64,000 nt of DNA, from assembly GCA_958296025.1 (NCBI GenBank), contig OY282430.1, positions 3,834,477-3,898,476 on the forward strand. The letters run 5' to 3'. Below, piece after piece: positions 45,551 through 55,181 of the stretch. Position 1 is the first letter of the stretch; every line of letters begins with the position of its first letter. The stretch is from an uncultured Pseudomonadales bacterium. GTDB taxonomy: Bacteria > Pseudomonadota > Gammaproteobacteria > Pseudomonadales > Azotimanducaceae. Below the pieces are notes generated by a model. It saw only the letters and a list, made by a program, of their open reading frames with translations. It was not told the DNA's origin and did not search any database. The position numbers and the translations under genes were made by a program.

Positions 45551-47518
45551 ATGGATGCTCATGTGGAAAGCGGTACTCGTAGATGCGCGCGCCTTGCAAA
45601 ACGCTTCCAGCATAAGTTGAGCGCCAGCAAGATGCCGCTCAGCGCTTGGCTCGTCACTGTCTTTGCGCTGTTCCCCCCGGCGGCCGCCTTGGCGGACAAG
45701 CAATTGCTGTGGGGGGACACGCATGTGCATACCGTCTATTCCTTCGACGCCTTTCTCAATAACAACCTTTCCGCAGACCCAGAAACCGCCTATCGGTTCG
45801 CCAAGGGAGCGCCCGTGATCCATCCCTTTCACCGGGCGCGGATGCAACTCGGCGCACCGCTGGACTTTTTGGTGATCTCCGATCACGCCGAATACACGGG
45901 TGCCCTGCGCCACATTTACTACAACGGCTTGCAGGACGAGGAGGCGGGGCTATGGGACCGCGTACGCTATTGGTACGGCACCCGCACCATCCGTAACGCC
46001 ATTGACGCCCGGCAAGGGCCGCCCCTGTTTCGCAGCTTGCTGCCCACCTCCCAAGACCCGCGCCTAGCCGCCGCTAGCTGGAGCTCCGACGCCAGCGGCA
46101 CCCTGCCGCCCTTGGACGCGGAGAGGCGCACCGCTTGGAGCGAGATCGTTGCCGCTGCCGAAGCGCATTACGAACCGGGCCGCTTCACCACCCTGATCGG
46201 TTGGGAGTGGAGCTCCGTGCCGGGCGGCGCCAATCTGCACCGGGTGGTGGTGACGGACGCCAACGCCGCACAGGCCACCACCTTCCAGCCCTTCTCTTCC
46301 ATCGACAGCCCCTATCCCGACGACCTCTGGCGCTGGCTAGACCAAACCAGCGCCAGAACCGGCGCCCGTTTTCTGGCCATCCCGCATAACTCCAACATCT
46401 CCAAGGGGCTGATGTTCGCGGCGGACACCCTGCGCGGCGAGCCCATGGACGCGGCCTACGCCAATCTGCGCATGCGCTGGGAGAAACTAGTGGAGGTGAC
46501 GCAGATCAAGGGGGACTCGGAGGTCCATCCACTGTTCGCGCCCGACGACGAGTTTGCCGACTTCGAGCTTTACCCCTTCTACATCCAACAGGAGGCGGAG
46601 GAATATGTGCCCCGCCCCGGGGACTATGTGCGTTCGGCGCTGAAGACCGGCTTGGCGCTTGGCCGATCCCTGGGGGTCAATCCCTTCAAGTTCGGCCTGA
46701 TCGGTTCAACGGACGCCCACACCGGTCTATCGACCGCTGAGGAAAACAACTTCGCCGGCAAGATGGCGACCGATTCGACGCCGGAAACCAAGATCAACGA
46801 TGTGATCGCCGGCGGCAGCCGGGGCTGGACGATGTCCGCTTCCGGCTTGGCGGCGGTTTGGGCGGAGGAGAACAGCCGCGAGGCCATCCTAAGCGCCATG
46901 CAGCGTCGGGAGACTTACGCCACCACCGGCCCACGCATCCGGGTGCGCTTCCTCGGCGGCTGGCGGGGAGCGGCGGCGGACCCCGAGGCCGGCGCGAATG
47001 CGGCGGCGGATGCCGACGTCTTCGGCGACAACGCCGTGCCCATGGGCGGTGAACTCACCTTGGCCGCACCGGGCGCCGTGCCCAGCTTTCGAGTGGAGGC
47101 GCAGAAGGACCCGGCCGGCGCCCATCTGGACCGGGTGCAGATCGTCAAGGGATGGTTGGACGCCGACGACCAGCGCCAGGAACAGGTGTTTGACGCGGTC
47201 TGGTCCGGGGAGCGACAACCAGACGCCCAAGGCAAGCTGCCGCCAGTAGGCAACACGGTGGACTTGCAGACCGCCCGCTACAGCAACAACATCGGCGCGG
47301 CGGAGCTTTCCGCCACTTGGCGGGATCCGGCGTTCGACCCCGGCCAGCCGGCCTTCTACTACGCCCGGGTGCTGGAAATCCCCACCCCCCGCCACGCCCA
47401 CTTCGATGCGTTGGCGTTGGGCAAGGAGCGTCCCAACTACGGCCCGGCGACCATTCAGGAACGAGCCTACACCTCGCCCATCTGGTACAGCCCCAACGAG
47501 GCCGCCGCGGCGCGGTAA
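45551..47518 (+). CDS. Secreted DUF3604 family protein
   Basis: This protein of about 655 residues belongs to the DUF3604 (PHP-like metal hydrolase) family of unknown substrate. A signal peptide (SAWLVTVFALFPPAAALA) precedes LLWGDTHVHTVYSFDAFLNN, whose HxH looks like a metal site. ISDHAEYTGALRH, IPHNSNISKG and LIGSTDAHTGL also match. An AGGAGG at 45541 precedes the ATG at 45551, but this makes an unusually long n-region. The ATG at 45632, directly before the signal peptide, is the main alternative. It stands alone. Confidence 0.82.
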   Translation: MDAHVESGTRRCARLAKRFQHKLSASKMPLSAWLVTVFALFPPAAALADKQLLWGDTHVHTVYSFDAFLNNNLSADPETAYRFAKGAPVIHPFHRARMQLGAPLDFLVISDHAEYTGALRHIYYNGLQDEEAGLWDRVRYWYGTRTIRNAIDARQGPPLFRSLLPTSQDPRLAAASWSSDASGTLPPLDAERRTAWSEIVAAAEAHYEPGRFTTLIGWEWSSVPGGANLHRVVVTDANAAQATTFQPFSSIDSPYPDDLWRWLDQTSARTGARFLAIPHNSNISKGLMFAADTLRGEPMDAAYANLRMRWEKLVEVTQIKGDSEVHPLFAPDDEFADFELYPFYIQQEAEEYVPRPGDYVRSALKTGLALGRSLGVNPFKFGLIGSTDAHTGLSTAEENNFAGKMATDSTPETKINDVIAGGSRGWTMSASGLAAVWAEENSREAILSAMQRRETYATTGPRIRVRFLGGWRGAAADPEAGANAAADADVFGDNAVPMGGELTLAAPGAVPSFRVEAQKDPAGAHLDRVQIVKGWLDADDQRQEQVFDAVWSGERQPDAQGKLPPVGNTVDLQTARYSNNIGAAELSATWRDPAFDPGQPAFYYARVLEIPTPRHAHFDALALGKERPNYGPATIQERAYTSPIWYSPNEAAAAR

Positions 47519-47662
47519 GCAACCCCGCCACGATGCCGCCTGCACCGAACCATCCTCAATCCGCCCGCGAGCGGGCTTACGCCTCGCCCATCCGCCACGG
47601 CCCCGATGGAACAGCCAGGGCGCAGTGTGCGCCTGCTGCGGAACCAACCGCGCCAAACGACC

Positions 47663-48703
47663 TCACGCCGGCCATGCGCCACCGCCAGAGGCGCTGCGGC
47701 GGGCCGCTTCCTGGCTGATGAGGCCGGAGTCCGCCAACTGCTGAAGATGTTGGTCAAGGGTCTGCATGCCGTGCGCCCTGCCGGACTGCATGGCGGAGTA
47801 GAGTTGCGCCGCCTTATCCTCCCGCACGAGGCGGCGCACGGCGCTGGTGCCGACCATGATCTCCTGGGCCGCCACCCGGCCGCCGCCGACGCGCCGGACG
47901 AGAGTTTGCGAGATGACCGCCTGCAGGGACTCCGCCAGCATGGAGCGGGCCAAGCTCTTCTCCCCGGCGGGGAACATGTCCACCACCCGGTTGACAGCCT
48001 GGCTGGCAGAGGGGGTATGCAGGGTGCCGAGCACCAAGTGGCCCGTTTCGGCGGCGCTCAGGGCGAGGCTCATGGTCTCCTGATCGCGCATCTCGCCCAC
48101 CATGATGACATCCGGGTCCTCCCGGAGCGCGGCCCGCAGGGCCTCCGCGAAGCCGGCGGTGTGGCGGTGCGCCTGCCGATGATGCACGAGGCAGTTCTTG
48201 CTGCTGTGGACGAACTCAATGGGGTCTTCTATGGTCAAGATATGGGAATGCCGGTCCTGATTGATGAAGTCCAGCATCGCCGCCAAGGTGGTGCTCTTGC
48301 CGGAGCCTGTGGCGCCGCAGACCAAGATGAGGCCCCGGGGGGCACGGCTGAGGCTGCGCAGAACCTCGCCGCAGCCGAGTGCGTCCAAGGAGGGAATGCT
48401 GGTCGGCACCGTGCGGAAGGCCGCGCCGACGCCCCGGCTATGGTGGAAGGCGTTGACGCGAAAGCGGGCGACGCCCGGCAAGGCGAAGGCGAAGTCCACC
48501 TCCGCGCCGGCGACGAAGGAGCGCCGCAACGCATCTTCCATGATGGCTGTGGTCAACGCTTCCACTTCGGCGCACCCGAAGGTCGGCGCATCCAGCCGTC
48601 TGATGTCCCCATCCACGCGCACCATGGGCGGCAACCCGGCCGACAGATGCAGGTCCGATGCGCCCTGCTGAACGCCGAGCGCAAGCAGTTCCTCAATGTT
48701 CAT
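47663..48703 (-). CDS. pilT: Type IV pilus retraction ATPase PilT
   Basis: This 346-residue hexameric ATPase drives pilus retraction and twitching motility. The N-terminal domain has ASDLHLSAGLPPMVRVDGDI. Walker A is CGATGSGKST. The Asp box is ILTIEDPIEFVHSSKNCLVH and Walker B is ALREDPDVIMVGEMRD. The His box is AAETGHLVLGTLHT, and the AIRNLIRE-like element reads TSAVRRLVRED. No pilU neighbour is seen downstream. It is divergent from yggS, as in Pseudomonas. Confidence 0.94.
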   Translation of the reverse strand: MNIEELLALGVQQGASDLHLSAGLPPMVRVDGDIRRLDAPTFGCAEVEALTTAIMEDALRRSFVAGAEVDFAFALPGVARFRVNAFHHSRGVGAAFRTVPTSIPSLDALGCGEVLRSLSRAPRGLILVCGATGSGKSTTLAAMLDFINQDRHSHILTIEDPIEFVHSSKNCLVHHRQAHRHTAGFAEALRAALREDPDVIMVGEMRDQETMSLALSAAETGHLVLGTLHTPSASQAVNRVVDMFPAGEKSLARSMLAESLQAVISQTLVRRVGGGRVAAQEIMVGTSAVRRLVREDKAAQLYSAMQSGRAHGMQTLDQHLQQLADSGLISQEAARRSASGGGAWPA

Positions 48704-48718
48704 GTTTGCTCTCCGTAG

Positions 48719-48730
48719 CTAGTGTCCTGT
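48719..48730. repeat. Solo 12-bp end of the TIR element upstream of pilT
   Basis: CTAGTGTCCTGT is identical to the first 12 bases of the TIR of the element at 11849. It lies 16 bp upstream of the pilT start codon. No matching second end or core was found nearby, so it may be a remnant. Confidence 0.4.
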
Positions 48731-48813
48731 TTTGCCGGGGTGCGCTGACCCATGCCTGATGTATTATTTCAGGATGGCAAGGGCTGTAGCCTTGCGACTT
48801 CTCCATTTTTCAA

Positions 48814-49530
48814 GTGCGACATCGGCGGTTTCTGTTGGCCAGCAATATCGCAAGCAACCTGCTCGCCACTCGGCGGCGCATCCAAAGGGCCGCCGAGGCG
48901 CATGGCCGTTGCGCCGCAGACATCGCCCTGATCGCCGTCTCCAAAACCAAGCCGGCCGACGCCATCGCCGACGCTCATGCCGCCGGGCAAGTCGATTTCG
49001 GCGAGAACTACGTCCAGGAAGCCGTAGCCAAGATCAAGGCCTTGACCGGCCTGCCGCTGCGCTGGCATTTCCTTGGCAGGATCCAATCCAACAAGACCGC
49101 CCTGATCGCCCGGCACTTCGACTGGGTGCATACCCTGGATCGTGAGAAGGCGGCACGGCGGCTGGCCAGTCAACGAGGGGAACGCGGCCCTTTGAACGTG
49201 TTGGTGCAAGTCAACATCGACGAGGACCCGGCCAAGGGCGGCGCGGCGCCTGAGCAGGTGGGCGGCCTAGTTGACGCCGTGCGCGGCATGGCCGGGCTGA
49301 CCCTTCGCGGCCTGATGACCATATTGGAGAAGGCTGGCGAACCCCGTAATAGTTTCGAGCGAATGCGCCGCTTGTTCGACGCCTTGGCGGCGCGAGGCGG
49401 CGCTCAATGGGATACGCTGTCCATGGGGATGAGCCGGGACATGGAGGCCGCCATCGCCGCCGGGGCCACTCAGGTGCGCATCGGCAGCGCCGTTTTCGGC
49501 CCCCGCAACGGGCCGAGGCGGGAGGCCTGA
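48814..49530 (+). CDS. yggS: YggS family pyridoxal phosphate homeostasis protein
   Basis: This 238-residue PLP-binding protein with an alanine-racemase-like barrel buffers free pyridoxal phosphate. Conserved parts are LIAVSKTKPADAI (PLP lysine), DFGENYVQEAVAKI, RWHFLGRIQSNK, VQVNIDEDPAKGG, GLMTI and LSMGMSRDMEAAIAAGATQV with RIGSAVFG. The start is unsure: GTG at 48814 or the TTG at 48835, which better matches the family's short N-terminus. It leads yggS-proC-yggT. Confidence 0.92.
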   Translation: MRHRRFLLASNIASNLLATRRRIQRAAEAHGRCAADIALIAVSKTKPADAIADAHAAGQVDFGENYVQEAVAKIKALTGLPLRWHFLGRIQSNKTALIARHFDWVHTLDREKAARRLASQRGERGPLNVLVQVNIDEDPAKGGAAPEQVGGLVDAVRGMAGLTLRGLMTILEKAGEPRNSFERMRRLFDALAARGGAQWDTLSMGMSRDMEAAIAAGATQVRIGSAVFGPRNGPRREA

Positions 49531-49573
49531 TGAAAGCCGCTCCACAGATCCCTTTGCAAGGTGCGGGCAGCCG

Positions 49574-50395
49574 ATGAACAATCATGACAATCGCATTAGC
49601 TTCCTCGGTGGCGGCAACATGGCGCAATGCCTGCTGCGCGGCCTCATCGCCGCCGGACATCCCCCCAACCAGCTGACGGCCAGCGATCCGGTCAGCGCTT
49701 GCCGGAAGGCCATCGATAGCCTTGGCGCCAACGCCGTTGCCAGCAATCAAGGCGCCGTCGATGCCGGGGATGTGCTCGTGCTGGCAGTGAAGCCGCAGGT
49801 TCTTAGGCAGGTCTTGGCGGAGGTCAGGACAGCGAAGGACAAGCTCATCGTCTCCATCTGCGCTGGTGCGCCAGTGGCGGCCATCGCCAAGGCCACTTCG
49901 GCCGACCAGCCCATCATCCGCTCCATGCCGAACACCCCGGCCCTTTTGCGGGCCGGGATCACAGCCCTCTACGCCAACGCCAACGCCAACGCAACCCAAC
50001 GGCGGCTCGCCGACGGCATTCTCAGCGCGGTGGGCAAGACCGTCTGGGTGGAGGACGAAGCCTTGCTGGATGCGGTCACCGCCGTTTCCGGCAGCGGCCC
50101 CGCCTATTTCTTCCATTTGATGGAGGCCATGACGGAGGCCGGGGAGCGCCTGGGGCTGACTGCGGACCTCGCCGCCACCCTGACCGCGGAAACCGCCCTC
50201 GGCGCGGCGCTGATGGCCCGCCAAGGGACGGAGGCGCCGGCCGTCCTACGGCGCAAGGTCACCTCGCCCGGCGGCACCACCGAAAGCGCTCTAAGGGTAA
50301 TGGACGCGTGGCGGGTGAAGCCCGCCTTATTGGAGGCTGTGGCGGCAGCCAGCCGGCGCTCCCGCGAACTGGCGGAGGAGTTCGCACAAGCATGA
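49574..50395 (+). CDS. proC: Pyrroline-5-carboxylate reductase
   Basis: This 273-residue enzyme performs the last step of proline synthesis. The dinucleotide motif ISFLGGGNMAQCLLRGL starts it. IRSMPNTPALL is in the middle, and AVSGSGPAYFFHLMEAM plus RKVTSPGGTTESAL are the substrate-binding hallmarks. It lies 43 bp after yggS. Its 3' end sequence around the stop codon is imperfectly repeated just before the next gene. Confidence 0.95.
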   Translation: MNNHDNRISFLGGGNMAQCLLRGLIAAGHPPNQLTASDPVSACRKAIDSLGANAVASNQGAVDAGDVLVLAVKPQVLRQVLAEVRTAKDKLIVSICAGAPVAAIAKATSADQPIIRSMPNTPALLRAGITALYANANANATQRRLADGILSAVGKTVWVEDEALLDAVTAVSGSGPAYFFHLMEAMTEAGERLGLTADLAATLTAETALGAALMARQGTEAPAVLRRKVTSPGGTTESALRVMDAWRVKPALLEAVAAASRRSRELAEEFAQA

Positions 50396-50576
50396 ACGTT
50401 GCGCCCACCCAAGCGCCTGAACGGCGGCGAACTCAGCCAGCGGTTCCCGCTTGGTTGCGCCGAGTTGAAGGTTGGGCGGGCGCAGCCTGTCCTCCAGGCC
50501 GGCCAACGGGCGGCCCAATCAGAATCCCGCACCTCAGCTGCGCAACGCAAGAACTGGCTCAGGAGTTGGCCCGCAC

Positions 50577-51128
50577 ATGAACAGCCTTTTGCAATTCGTC
50601 GTCGGCTTTCTGCTGGAGCTGGTCTGCTTCCTGTTCATGGCGCGGTTCCTGCTGCAAGCCTGCGGCGCGGACTTCTACAACCCCATCTCGCAAGGCATCA
50701 TCAAGGCCACGGAGCCCTTCCTGCGCCCTCTGCGCATGGTTCTGCCACCCTACCGGAATCTGGACCTCGCCGCCTTCGCCGCCGCTTGGGCCACTGCCAG
50801 TCTGATGCACTTCAGCTTCGGCCTTGTCGGACAGGGCGCCGCCCGCGGCGCCCTAGCCGTCATCAGCATGGGCCTGCTGCATGTTCTGCTGCGCTTCATC
50901 AGTCTGTTCTGGTGGAGCATCCTGATCGTCATCATCGCCAGCTTCCTGAGCCCGGCCCGGGGCCATCCCTTCCTGTCGCTGCTGCATCAAGTCACGGAGC
51001 CGCTGCTGGCGCCGGCCCGGCGGGTGATTCCGCCCTTGGGCGGCCTGGACCTCTCGCCGATTCTGGTGATCTTAGCCTTGGGTTTGGCGCAGCGCATCCT
51101 GCCGCAAATTTTCGCCCTAATCCCCTAA
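50577..51128 (+). CDS. yggT: YggT family membrane protein
   Basis: This 183-residue protein has two YggT repeats and about four membrane helices (LLQFVVGFLLELVCFLFMARFLL; ISLFWWSILIVIIASFLS). The paired motifs FYNPISQGIIKATEPFLRPL and HPFLSLLHQVTEPLLAPARR are diagnostic. In E. coli YggT is linked to osmotic tolerance; here the role is only presumed. I chose the ATG at 50577. It is separated from proC by 181 bp with no gene but with a duplicated junction sequence. Confidence 0.9.
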   Translation: MNSLLQFVVGFLLELVCFLFMARFLLQACGADFYNPISQGIIKATEPFLRPLRMVLPPYRNLDLAAFAAAWATASLMHFSFGLVGQGAARGALAVISMGLLHVLLRFISLFWWSILIVIIASFLSPARGHPFLSLLHQVTEPLLAPARRVIPPLGGLDLSPILVILALGLAQRILPQIFALIP

Positions 51129-51267
51129 CAGGGATTTAGCGGGCGGGCCATAGTCAAAATCTATCGAAATTGCGGACTTCGATAAAGGGGGGGGGTTGTA
51201 AGCCCCAAGCCCAATGCTATTCTTAGTGCTGCCGTTCGTTCAAGACGACTCAAAAAAGGAGCTTCTG

Positions 51268-51753
51268 ATGCGATATGCCTTGTGTGCGCTGGCGCTGGTT
51301 TTGGCGGCCACGATCCCGATTGCGAGCCTAAGCCGAGGAGACATCCTCAACAAATTCAATATTACGGACAGCACTTCCGCCGATACCGCAACCGGCTACA
51401 CCACCATTGGCGGAACGGTGATCCCTCCAGGGGGCTGCGCCGGCACCCTTGAGGTGAAGTGTTCCAGCGGCGGTAACTGGCAGGCCCCACCTAGCGGAAA
51501 TCTGACGTGCGGACATGAGGACAATCTCCTCTACCGGGAGAAGGAGTTGGGAAAGCTCACTGAGCAGCACAACCTCGTCGAACGGTTTACATGTGATAGC
51601 TTTGATGCCCCAGAGGGGCAGTGGGTGGCTGACCAAATACAGAATGTCACGATCTCCGGGACCCTGTCATTGTGCGGGAATACCGCGCTCAGCGCGTCAA
51701 GCACTTGCACTTACGTGTACAGCAGATTACGCGACGGCCGTTGGGAAGACTGA
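51268..51753 (+). CDS. Small predicted secreted protein, unknown function
   Basis: I do not recognise this 161-residue protein. It starts with a signal peptide (MRYALCALALVLAATIPIAS) preceded by AAGGAG at 51256-51261, which fixes the ATG at 51268. The mature part has six cysteines in spaced pairs (PPGGCAGTLEVKC, GNLTCGHED, RFTCDSF, SLCGN, SSTCTYV), suggesting disulfides in the periplasm or outside. It is rich in Thr/Ser and Gly. It sits alone between yggT and metX. Confidence 0.65.
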   Translation: MRYALCALALVLAATIPIASLSRGDILNKFNITDSTSADTATGYTTIGGTVIPPGGCAGTLEVKCSSGGNWQAPPSGNLTCGHEDNLLYREKELGKLTEQHNLVERFTCDSFDAPEGQWVADQIQNVTISGTLSLCGNTALSASSTCTYVYSRLRDGRWED

Positions 51754-52139
51754 ATCAGGCGGCGTTGGCGACCGCTTCAACGCCTTCGGCTTACGCGGCT
51801 GAAGGGTGGGCCTTCCACAGGGCCGAAGTCAGCAAGCCTAGCTAGGCGCACCTAAGCGGCGACCAAGGCCACAGATGTCCTTCCCCTAGGAAGCCACCCA
51901 AGTCGCTTGACCTTGCTGGCAAGGCAAGAAAAAGGGCATTGCCTTGCGCCCCAAAGCGCCCGCGGGCGCAGCAAGGGCATGGTTCAGCAATCCAAACCAG
52001 TGAACAGGAAAAGGCGGCATTGGCCGCTTTTTTCGTGGTCGCTTGCCGGCGGGAGAGGGACTGGCGCCGTGCTGAAAGCCGCACCACATTTGGCGAACGG
52101 GTAATATGGCCCTCTTTCAGGTTTTTCGCGGTCGAGACC
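51754..52139. other. Gene-free stretch upstream of metX
   Basis: These 386 bp hold no gene I can support. One terminator-like hairpin lies at 52014-52033. I looked for a SAM- or SAH-responsive riboswitch because metX follows, and could not recognise a conserved core. An open forward frame from 51939 leads into metX without similarity. Confidence 0.4.
52014..52033 (+). terminator. Rho-independent terminator-like hairpin
   Basis: The stem GCGGC/GCCGC (52014-52018 and 52023-52027) has a four-base loop and is followed directly by six T residues. It is 107 bp upstream of metX, so it could end the transcript of the preceding small secreted protein or act in the metX leader. Confidence 0.5.
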
Positions 52140-53318
52140 ATGACCCGAACAGAAACGCAGAAACGGAACGCAAACGGCGTGGGCATCGTCATTCCGCAGC
52201 GCTTTCAAGCCACCGGCGACTTCCCGTTGCAATGTGGCGAGGCGCTGCACGACATTGAATTGGTCTATGAGACCTACGGCGCCCTGAACGGCGCCCGCAG
52301 CAACGCCGTGCTCATTTGCCACGCGCTTTCCGGCAACCACCACGCCGCCGGCTACCACAGCGCGGACGACGCCAAGCCCGGCTGGTGGGACAGTTGCATC
52401 GGTCCCGGCAAGGCGGTGGACACCGGCCGTTTCTTCGTGGTCTCTCCCAACAACCTGGGCGGCTGCGACGGCAGCACTGGCCCCGGCACCATCAACCCAG
52501 CCACCGGAGGGGCCTTCGGGCAGGCATTTCCAACCATCACCGTAAAGGACTGGGTGCGCAGCCAAGCCCTGCTGGCGGACCATCTGGGGATACAACGCTT
52601 CGCCGCCGTGGTCGGTGGCAGCCTAGGCGGGATGCAAGCCATGCAGTGGGCCATCGACCTGCCGGAGCGGGTGGGCGCGGCGCTATTGATCGCCTGCGCC
52701 GCCCGGCTGTCGGCACAGAACATCGCCTTCAACGAAATTGCCCGGCAGGCCATCACCTCGGACCCACAATACCAAGATGGCAATTACCGCTCCTCCGGCA
52801 TCCAGCCCAGTTCCGGCGTCGGCCTAGCCCGCATGATCGGCCATGTCACTTACCTCTCCGACCACGGCATGGAGCGGAAATTCGGCCGCGAGCTGAAATC
52901 CGGAGACATCAAGGCGGCCCGAGATCTGGAGTTTCAGGTGGAGAGCTACCTGCGCCACCAAGCCCGCACATTCTCGCAGCGGTTCGACGCCAACACCTAT
53001 CTGCTGATGACCCGCGCCTTGGACTTCTTCGACCCGGCGGAAGACTTCAATGGCGACTTGGTGGCCGCGCTGCGCCAAGCCAGCGCCGATTTTCTGGTGC
53101 TGTCCTTCAGCTCCGACTGGCGCTTCTCCGCCTCCCGCTCCAAGGAGATCGTCGATGCGTTGATCGCGGCCCGGAAAAACGTGGCCAGCGCCAACATCGA
53201 ATCTGAGCATGGTCATGACTCCTTCCTGATGCCGCTGCCGCGCTACGTCAACGTCTTCAAGGCCTACATGGACCGGCTGGCGGAGCGCATTGAGCAGGAA
53301 GCCGCCGATGCGTCCTGA
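52140..53318 (+). CDS. metX: Homoserine O-acyltransferase (MetX)
   Basis: This 392-residue alpha/beta-hydrolase activates homoserine for methionine synthesis. Landmarks are [25 protein letters not shown], the nucleophile elbow [15 protein letters not shown], and the His in [12 protein letters not shown] with Asp in [11 protein letters not shown]. Whether acetyl- or succinyl-CoA is the donor cannot be told by eye; many gammaproteobacterial MetX use succinyl-CoA. I chose the ATG at 52140. metW begins inside its last codons. Confidence 0.94.
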   Translation: MTRTETQKRNANGVGIVIPQRFQATGDFPLQCGEALHDIELVYETYGALNGARSNAVLICHALSGNHHAAGYHSADDAKPGWWDSCIGPGKAVDTGRFFVVSPNNLGGCDGSTGPGTINPATGGAFGQAFPTITVKDWVRSQALLADHLGIQRFAAVVGGSLGGMQAMQWAIDLPERVGAALLIACAARLSAQNIAFNEIARQAITSDPQYQDGNYRSSGIQPSSGVGLARMIGHVTYLSDHGMERKFGRELKSGDIKAARDLEFQVESYLRHQARTFSQRFDANTYLLMTRALDFFDPAEDFNGDLVAALRQASADFLVLSFSSDWRFSASRSKEIVDALIAARKNVASANIESEHGHDSFLMPLPRYVNVFKAYMDRLAERIEQEAADAS

Positions 53319-53910
53319 TCTCGCCATCATCGCCGACCTGATCAAGCCCGGCGGCCGGGTGCTGGACCTCGGCTGCGGCGAAGGCGAGCTGCTGGCCTAC
53401 CTGCAAACCCACAAGCGGGTGAACGGCTACGGCCTGGACGTGGATGCCGACAACATCACCACCTGCGTAGGCAAGGGCGTGAACGTCATCGAACAGGACC
53501 TAGACGAAGGGCTGACCCACTTTCCCGACGACAGTTTCGACATGGTGGTGATGACTGAGACCCTGCAATCCGTGCGGCATCCATCCCGGATGCTGGATGA
53601 AATGCTGCGCATCGGCCAGGAATGCGTCGTCACCTTCCCCAACTTCGCGCACTGGCGCAGCCGCACCCACCTGGTGCTGAACGGCCGCATGCCCATGGCC
53701 CGCCACCTGCCGCACAGTTGGCATGAGACCCCCAACATCCACCTCTGCACGTTGAAGGACTTCGAGCGGCTGGTGCGGGAAAAGCGCCTGCGCGTCATTC
53801 AACGCTTCGTCGCCGGCGCCGACCACCGCAGCCACCCGCTAATGAGCCTGATGCCCAACCTGTTCGGCGCCATCGCCTTCTATCGGCTCGGCCGGCCAGG
53901 GGTGACATGA
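53308..53910 (+). CDS. metW: MetW methyltransferase-like protein
   Basis: This 200-residue Rossmann-type protein has the SAM-binding motif [15 protein letters not shown], then [17 protein letters not shown] and [13 protein letters not shown], with [17 protein letters not shown] near the end. It is partner to MetX in methionine synthesis in many proteobacteria. It overlaps metX by 11 bp and is followed by the DUF4426 gene with an ATGA overlap, so the three are translationally coupled. Confidence 0.94.
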   Translation: MRPDLAIIADLIKPGGRVLDLGCGEGELLAYLQTHKRVNGYGLDVDADNITTCVGKGVNVIEQDLDEGLTHFPDDSFDMVVMTETLQSVRHPSRMLDEMLRIGQECVVTFPNFAHWRSRTHLVLNGRMPMARHLPHSWHETPNIHLCTLKDFERLVREKRLRVIQRFVAGADHRSHPLMSLMPNLFGAIAFYRLGRPGVT

Positions 53911-54356
53911 ACCAGAGTCGATGGAGGCGCGGGGCGATTTGCGGGTTGACCCTTTGTGCGCCGCTGTTTCTGGCCACTGTCGGCAGCGCCGAGCAAATGC
54001 GCAAGTTCGGCGAACACGAGGTGCATTACATCGTCATTCCCAGCTTGTTCCTGCAGGCGGACATCGCCCACCGCCACGGCCTGCGCCGCGGCAAGGGCTT
54101 GAGCATCGTCAACATTTCCGTGCTGGACCCTGCCGGCAAAGGCACGGTCTCCCAAATCAGCGGCCACTCCAGAAACTTGCTGGAGCAACGCACCGCCTTG
54201 CAGTTTCAGGAGGTCCGCGAAGGGGGCGCGGTGTACTACTTGGCGGACGTGCGGCACACGGATCAAGAGGTGCTGCGCTTCAACCTGAGGATTCAACCCA
54301 CCGGGGCGGAAGCCTTTGCATTGGCGTTTCAGCAGCGGCTCTACGCTGAGGACTAG
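53907..54356 (+). CDS. DUF4426 periplasmic protein
   Basis: A 149-residue protein with a signal peptide (GLTLCAPLFLATVGSAEQM) and the DUF4426 core: FGEHEVHYIVIPSLFLQADI, then SIVNISVLDPAGKGTVSQIS. The function is unknown; its conserved place between metW and rdgB in pseudomonads suggests nothing specific. Its TAG stop is contained in a CTAGTGTCCTGT sequence identical to a repeat-element end. Confidence 0.88.
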   Translation: MNQSRWRRGAICGLTLCAPLFLATVGSAEQMRKFGEHEVHYIVIPSLFLQADIAHRHGLRRGKGLSIVNISVLDPAGKGTVSQISGHSRNLLEQRTALQFQEVREGGAVYYLADVRHTDQEVLRFNLRIQPTGAEAFALAFQQRLYAED

Positions 54357-54364
54357 TGTCCTGT
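54353..54364. repeat. Solo 12-bp end of the TIR element at the DUF4426 stop codon
   Basis: CTAGTGTCCTGT, identical to the TIR start at 11849 and to 48719-48730, supplies the stop codon TAG of the DUF4426 gene. There is no second end within the 118 bp to rdgB. Confidence 0.4.
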
Positions 54365-54481
54365 TGCGCCCGTGGCGGCAGTCCAGTTGAGGCGTTCCGG
54401 AGAAAGCCGTGACGCATCCACAAACAAACGCGCAGGTGTGGTGCGGTGCTGTTGCGCCCTGATTGCGGCGGAGGCGGAACG

Positions 54482-55078
54482 ATGAGGGTGGTGCTCGCCA
54501 GCGGCAACGCCGGCAAGCTGCGCGAACTGGCGGCGCTTTTGAGCGGCCTTGACGTTGAACTTGTTTCTCAACGGGACCTGGACGTTAAGTCCGCTGCCGA
54601 AACCGGCCAAACCTTCATCGAAAACGCCTTGATTAAGGCCCGCCACGCCAGCAGAGAAACCGGACTGCCCGCCATTGCCGACGACTCCGGGCTGGTGGTG
54701 CCGGCCCTGAGCGGTGCGCCGGGCGTGCATTCCGCCCGCTACGCCGGCCGCAACACCACCGACGCCGACAACAACCGCAAGCTCATCCGCGCCTTGGCTG
54801 GCATCCACAGCCGCTCCGCTTGGTTCTACTGCTCCCTCGTGTTCATGCAACACCCCAAGGACCCATCCCCCCTCCTAGCCACCGGCCTGTGGCGCGGCCA
54901 AATCATTGACGCGCCCAAGGGCGACAACGGCTTTGGCTACGACCCCCACTTCCTCATCCCGCACCTAGGCAAAACCTCGGCGGAACTCCCGCCACAGCAG
55001 AAAAACCAACTCAGCCACCGAGGCCAGGCCGCCTTGGCTTTAGCCGCCGCCTTGGCTCAATTGGGCGCGACAGCATGA
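54482..55078 (+). CDS. rdgB: XTP/dITP diphosphatase (RdgB/HAM1)
   Basis: This 198-residue house-cleaning pyrophosphatase removes deaminated purine nucleotides. VVLASGNAGKLRELAALL, GQTFIENALIKARHAS, ADDSGLVVPALSGAPGVHSA, APKGDNGFGYDPHFL and LSHRGQAALAL are all family blocks. I chose the ATG at 54482, where the strand begins. It follows the metXW group, as in Pseudomonas. Confidence 0.95.
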   Translation: MRVVLASGNAGKLRELAALLSGLDVELVSQRDLDVKSAAETGQTFIENALIKARHASRETGLPAIADDSGLVVPALSGAPGVHSARYAGRNTTDADNNRKLIRALAGIHSRSAWFYCSLVFMQHPKDPSPLLATGLWRGQIIDAPKGDNGFGYDPHFLIPHLGKTSAELPPQQKNQLSHRGQAALALAAALAQLGATA

Positions 55079-55181
55079 GACTGCACCGCAGTCATCCCAG
55101 ACCGCCGCTTTGCCGAGAATTGCCCAACACCCCGTAAAGCCCCGAATCCCCCAAGGAATCCTTTCTTCGGCCGCTTCACAC

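Noticed and set aside
51840-52139. SAM or SAH riboswitch ahead of metX
   Set aside because: I could not recognise the conserved core of any known class; a covariance-model search would decide.
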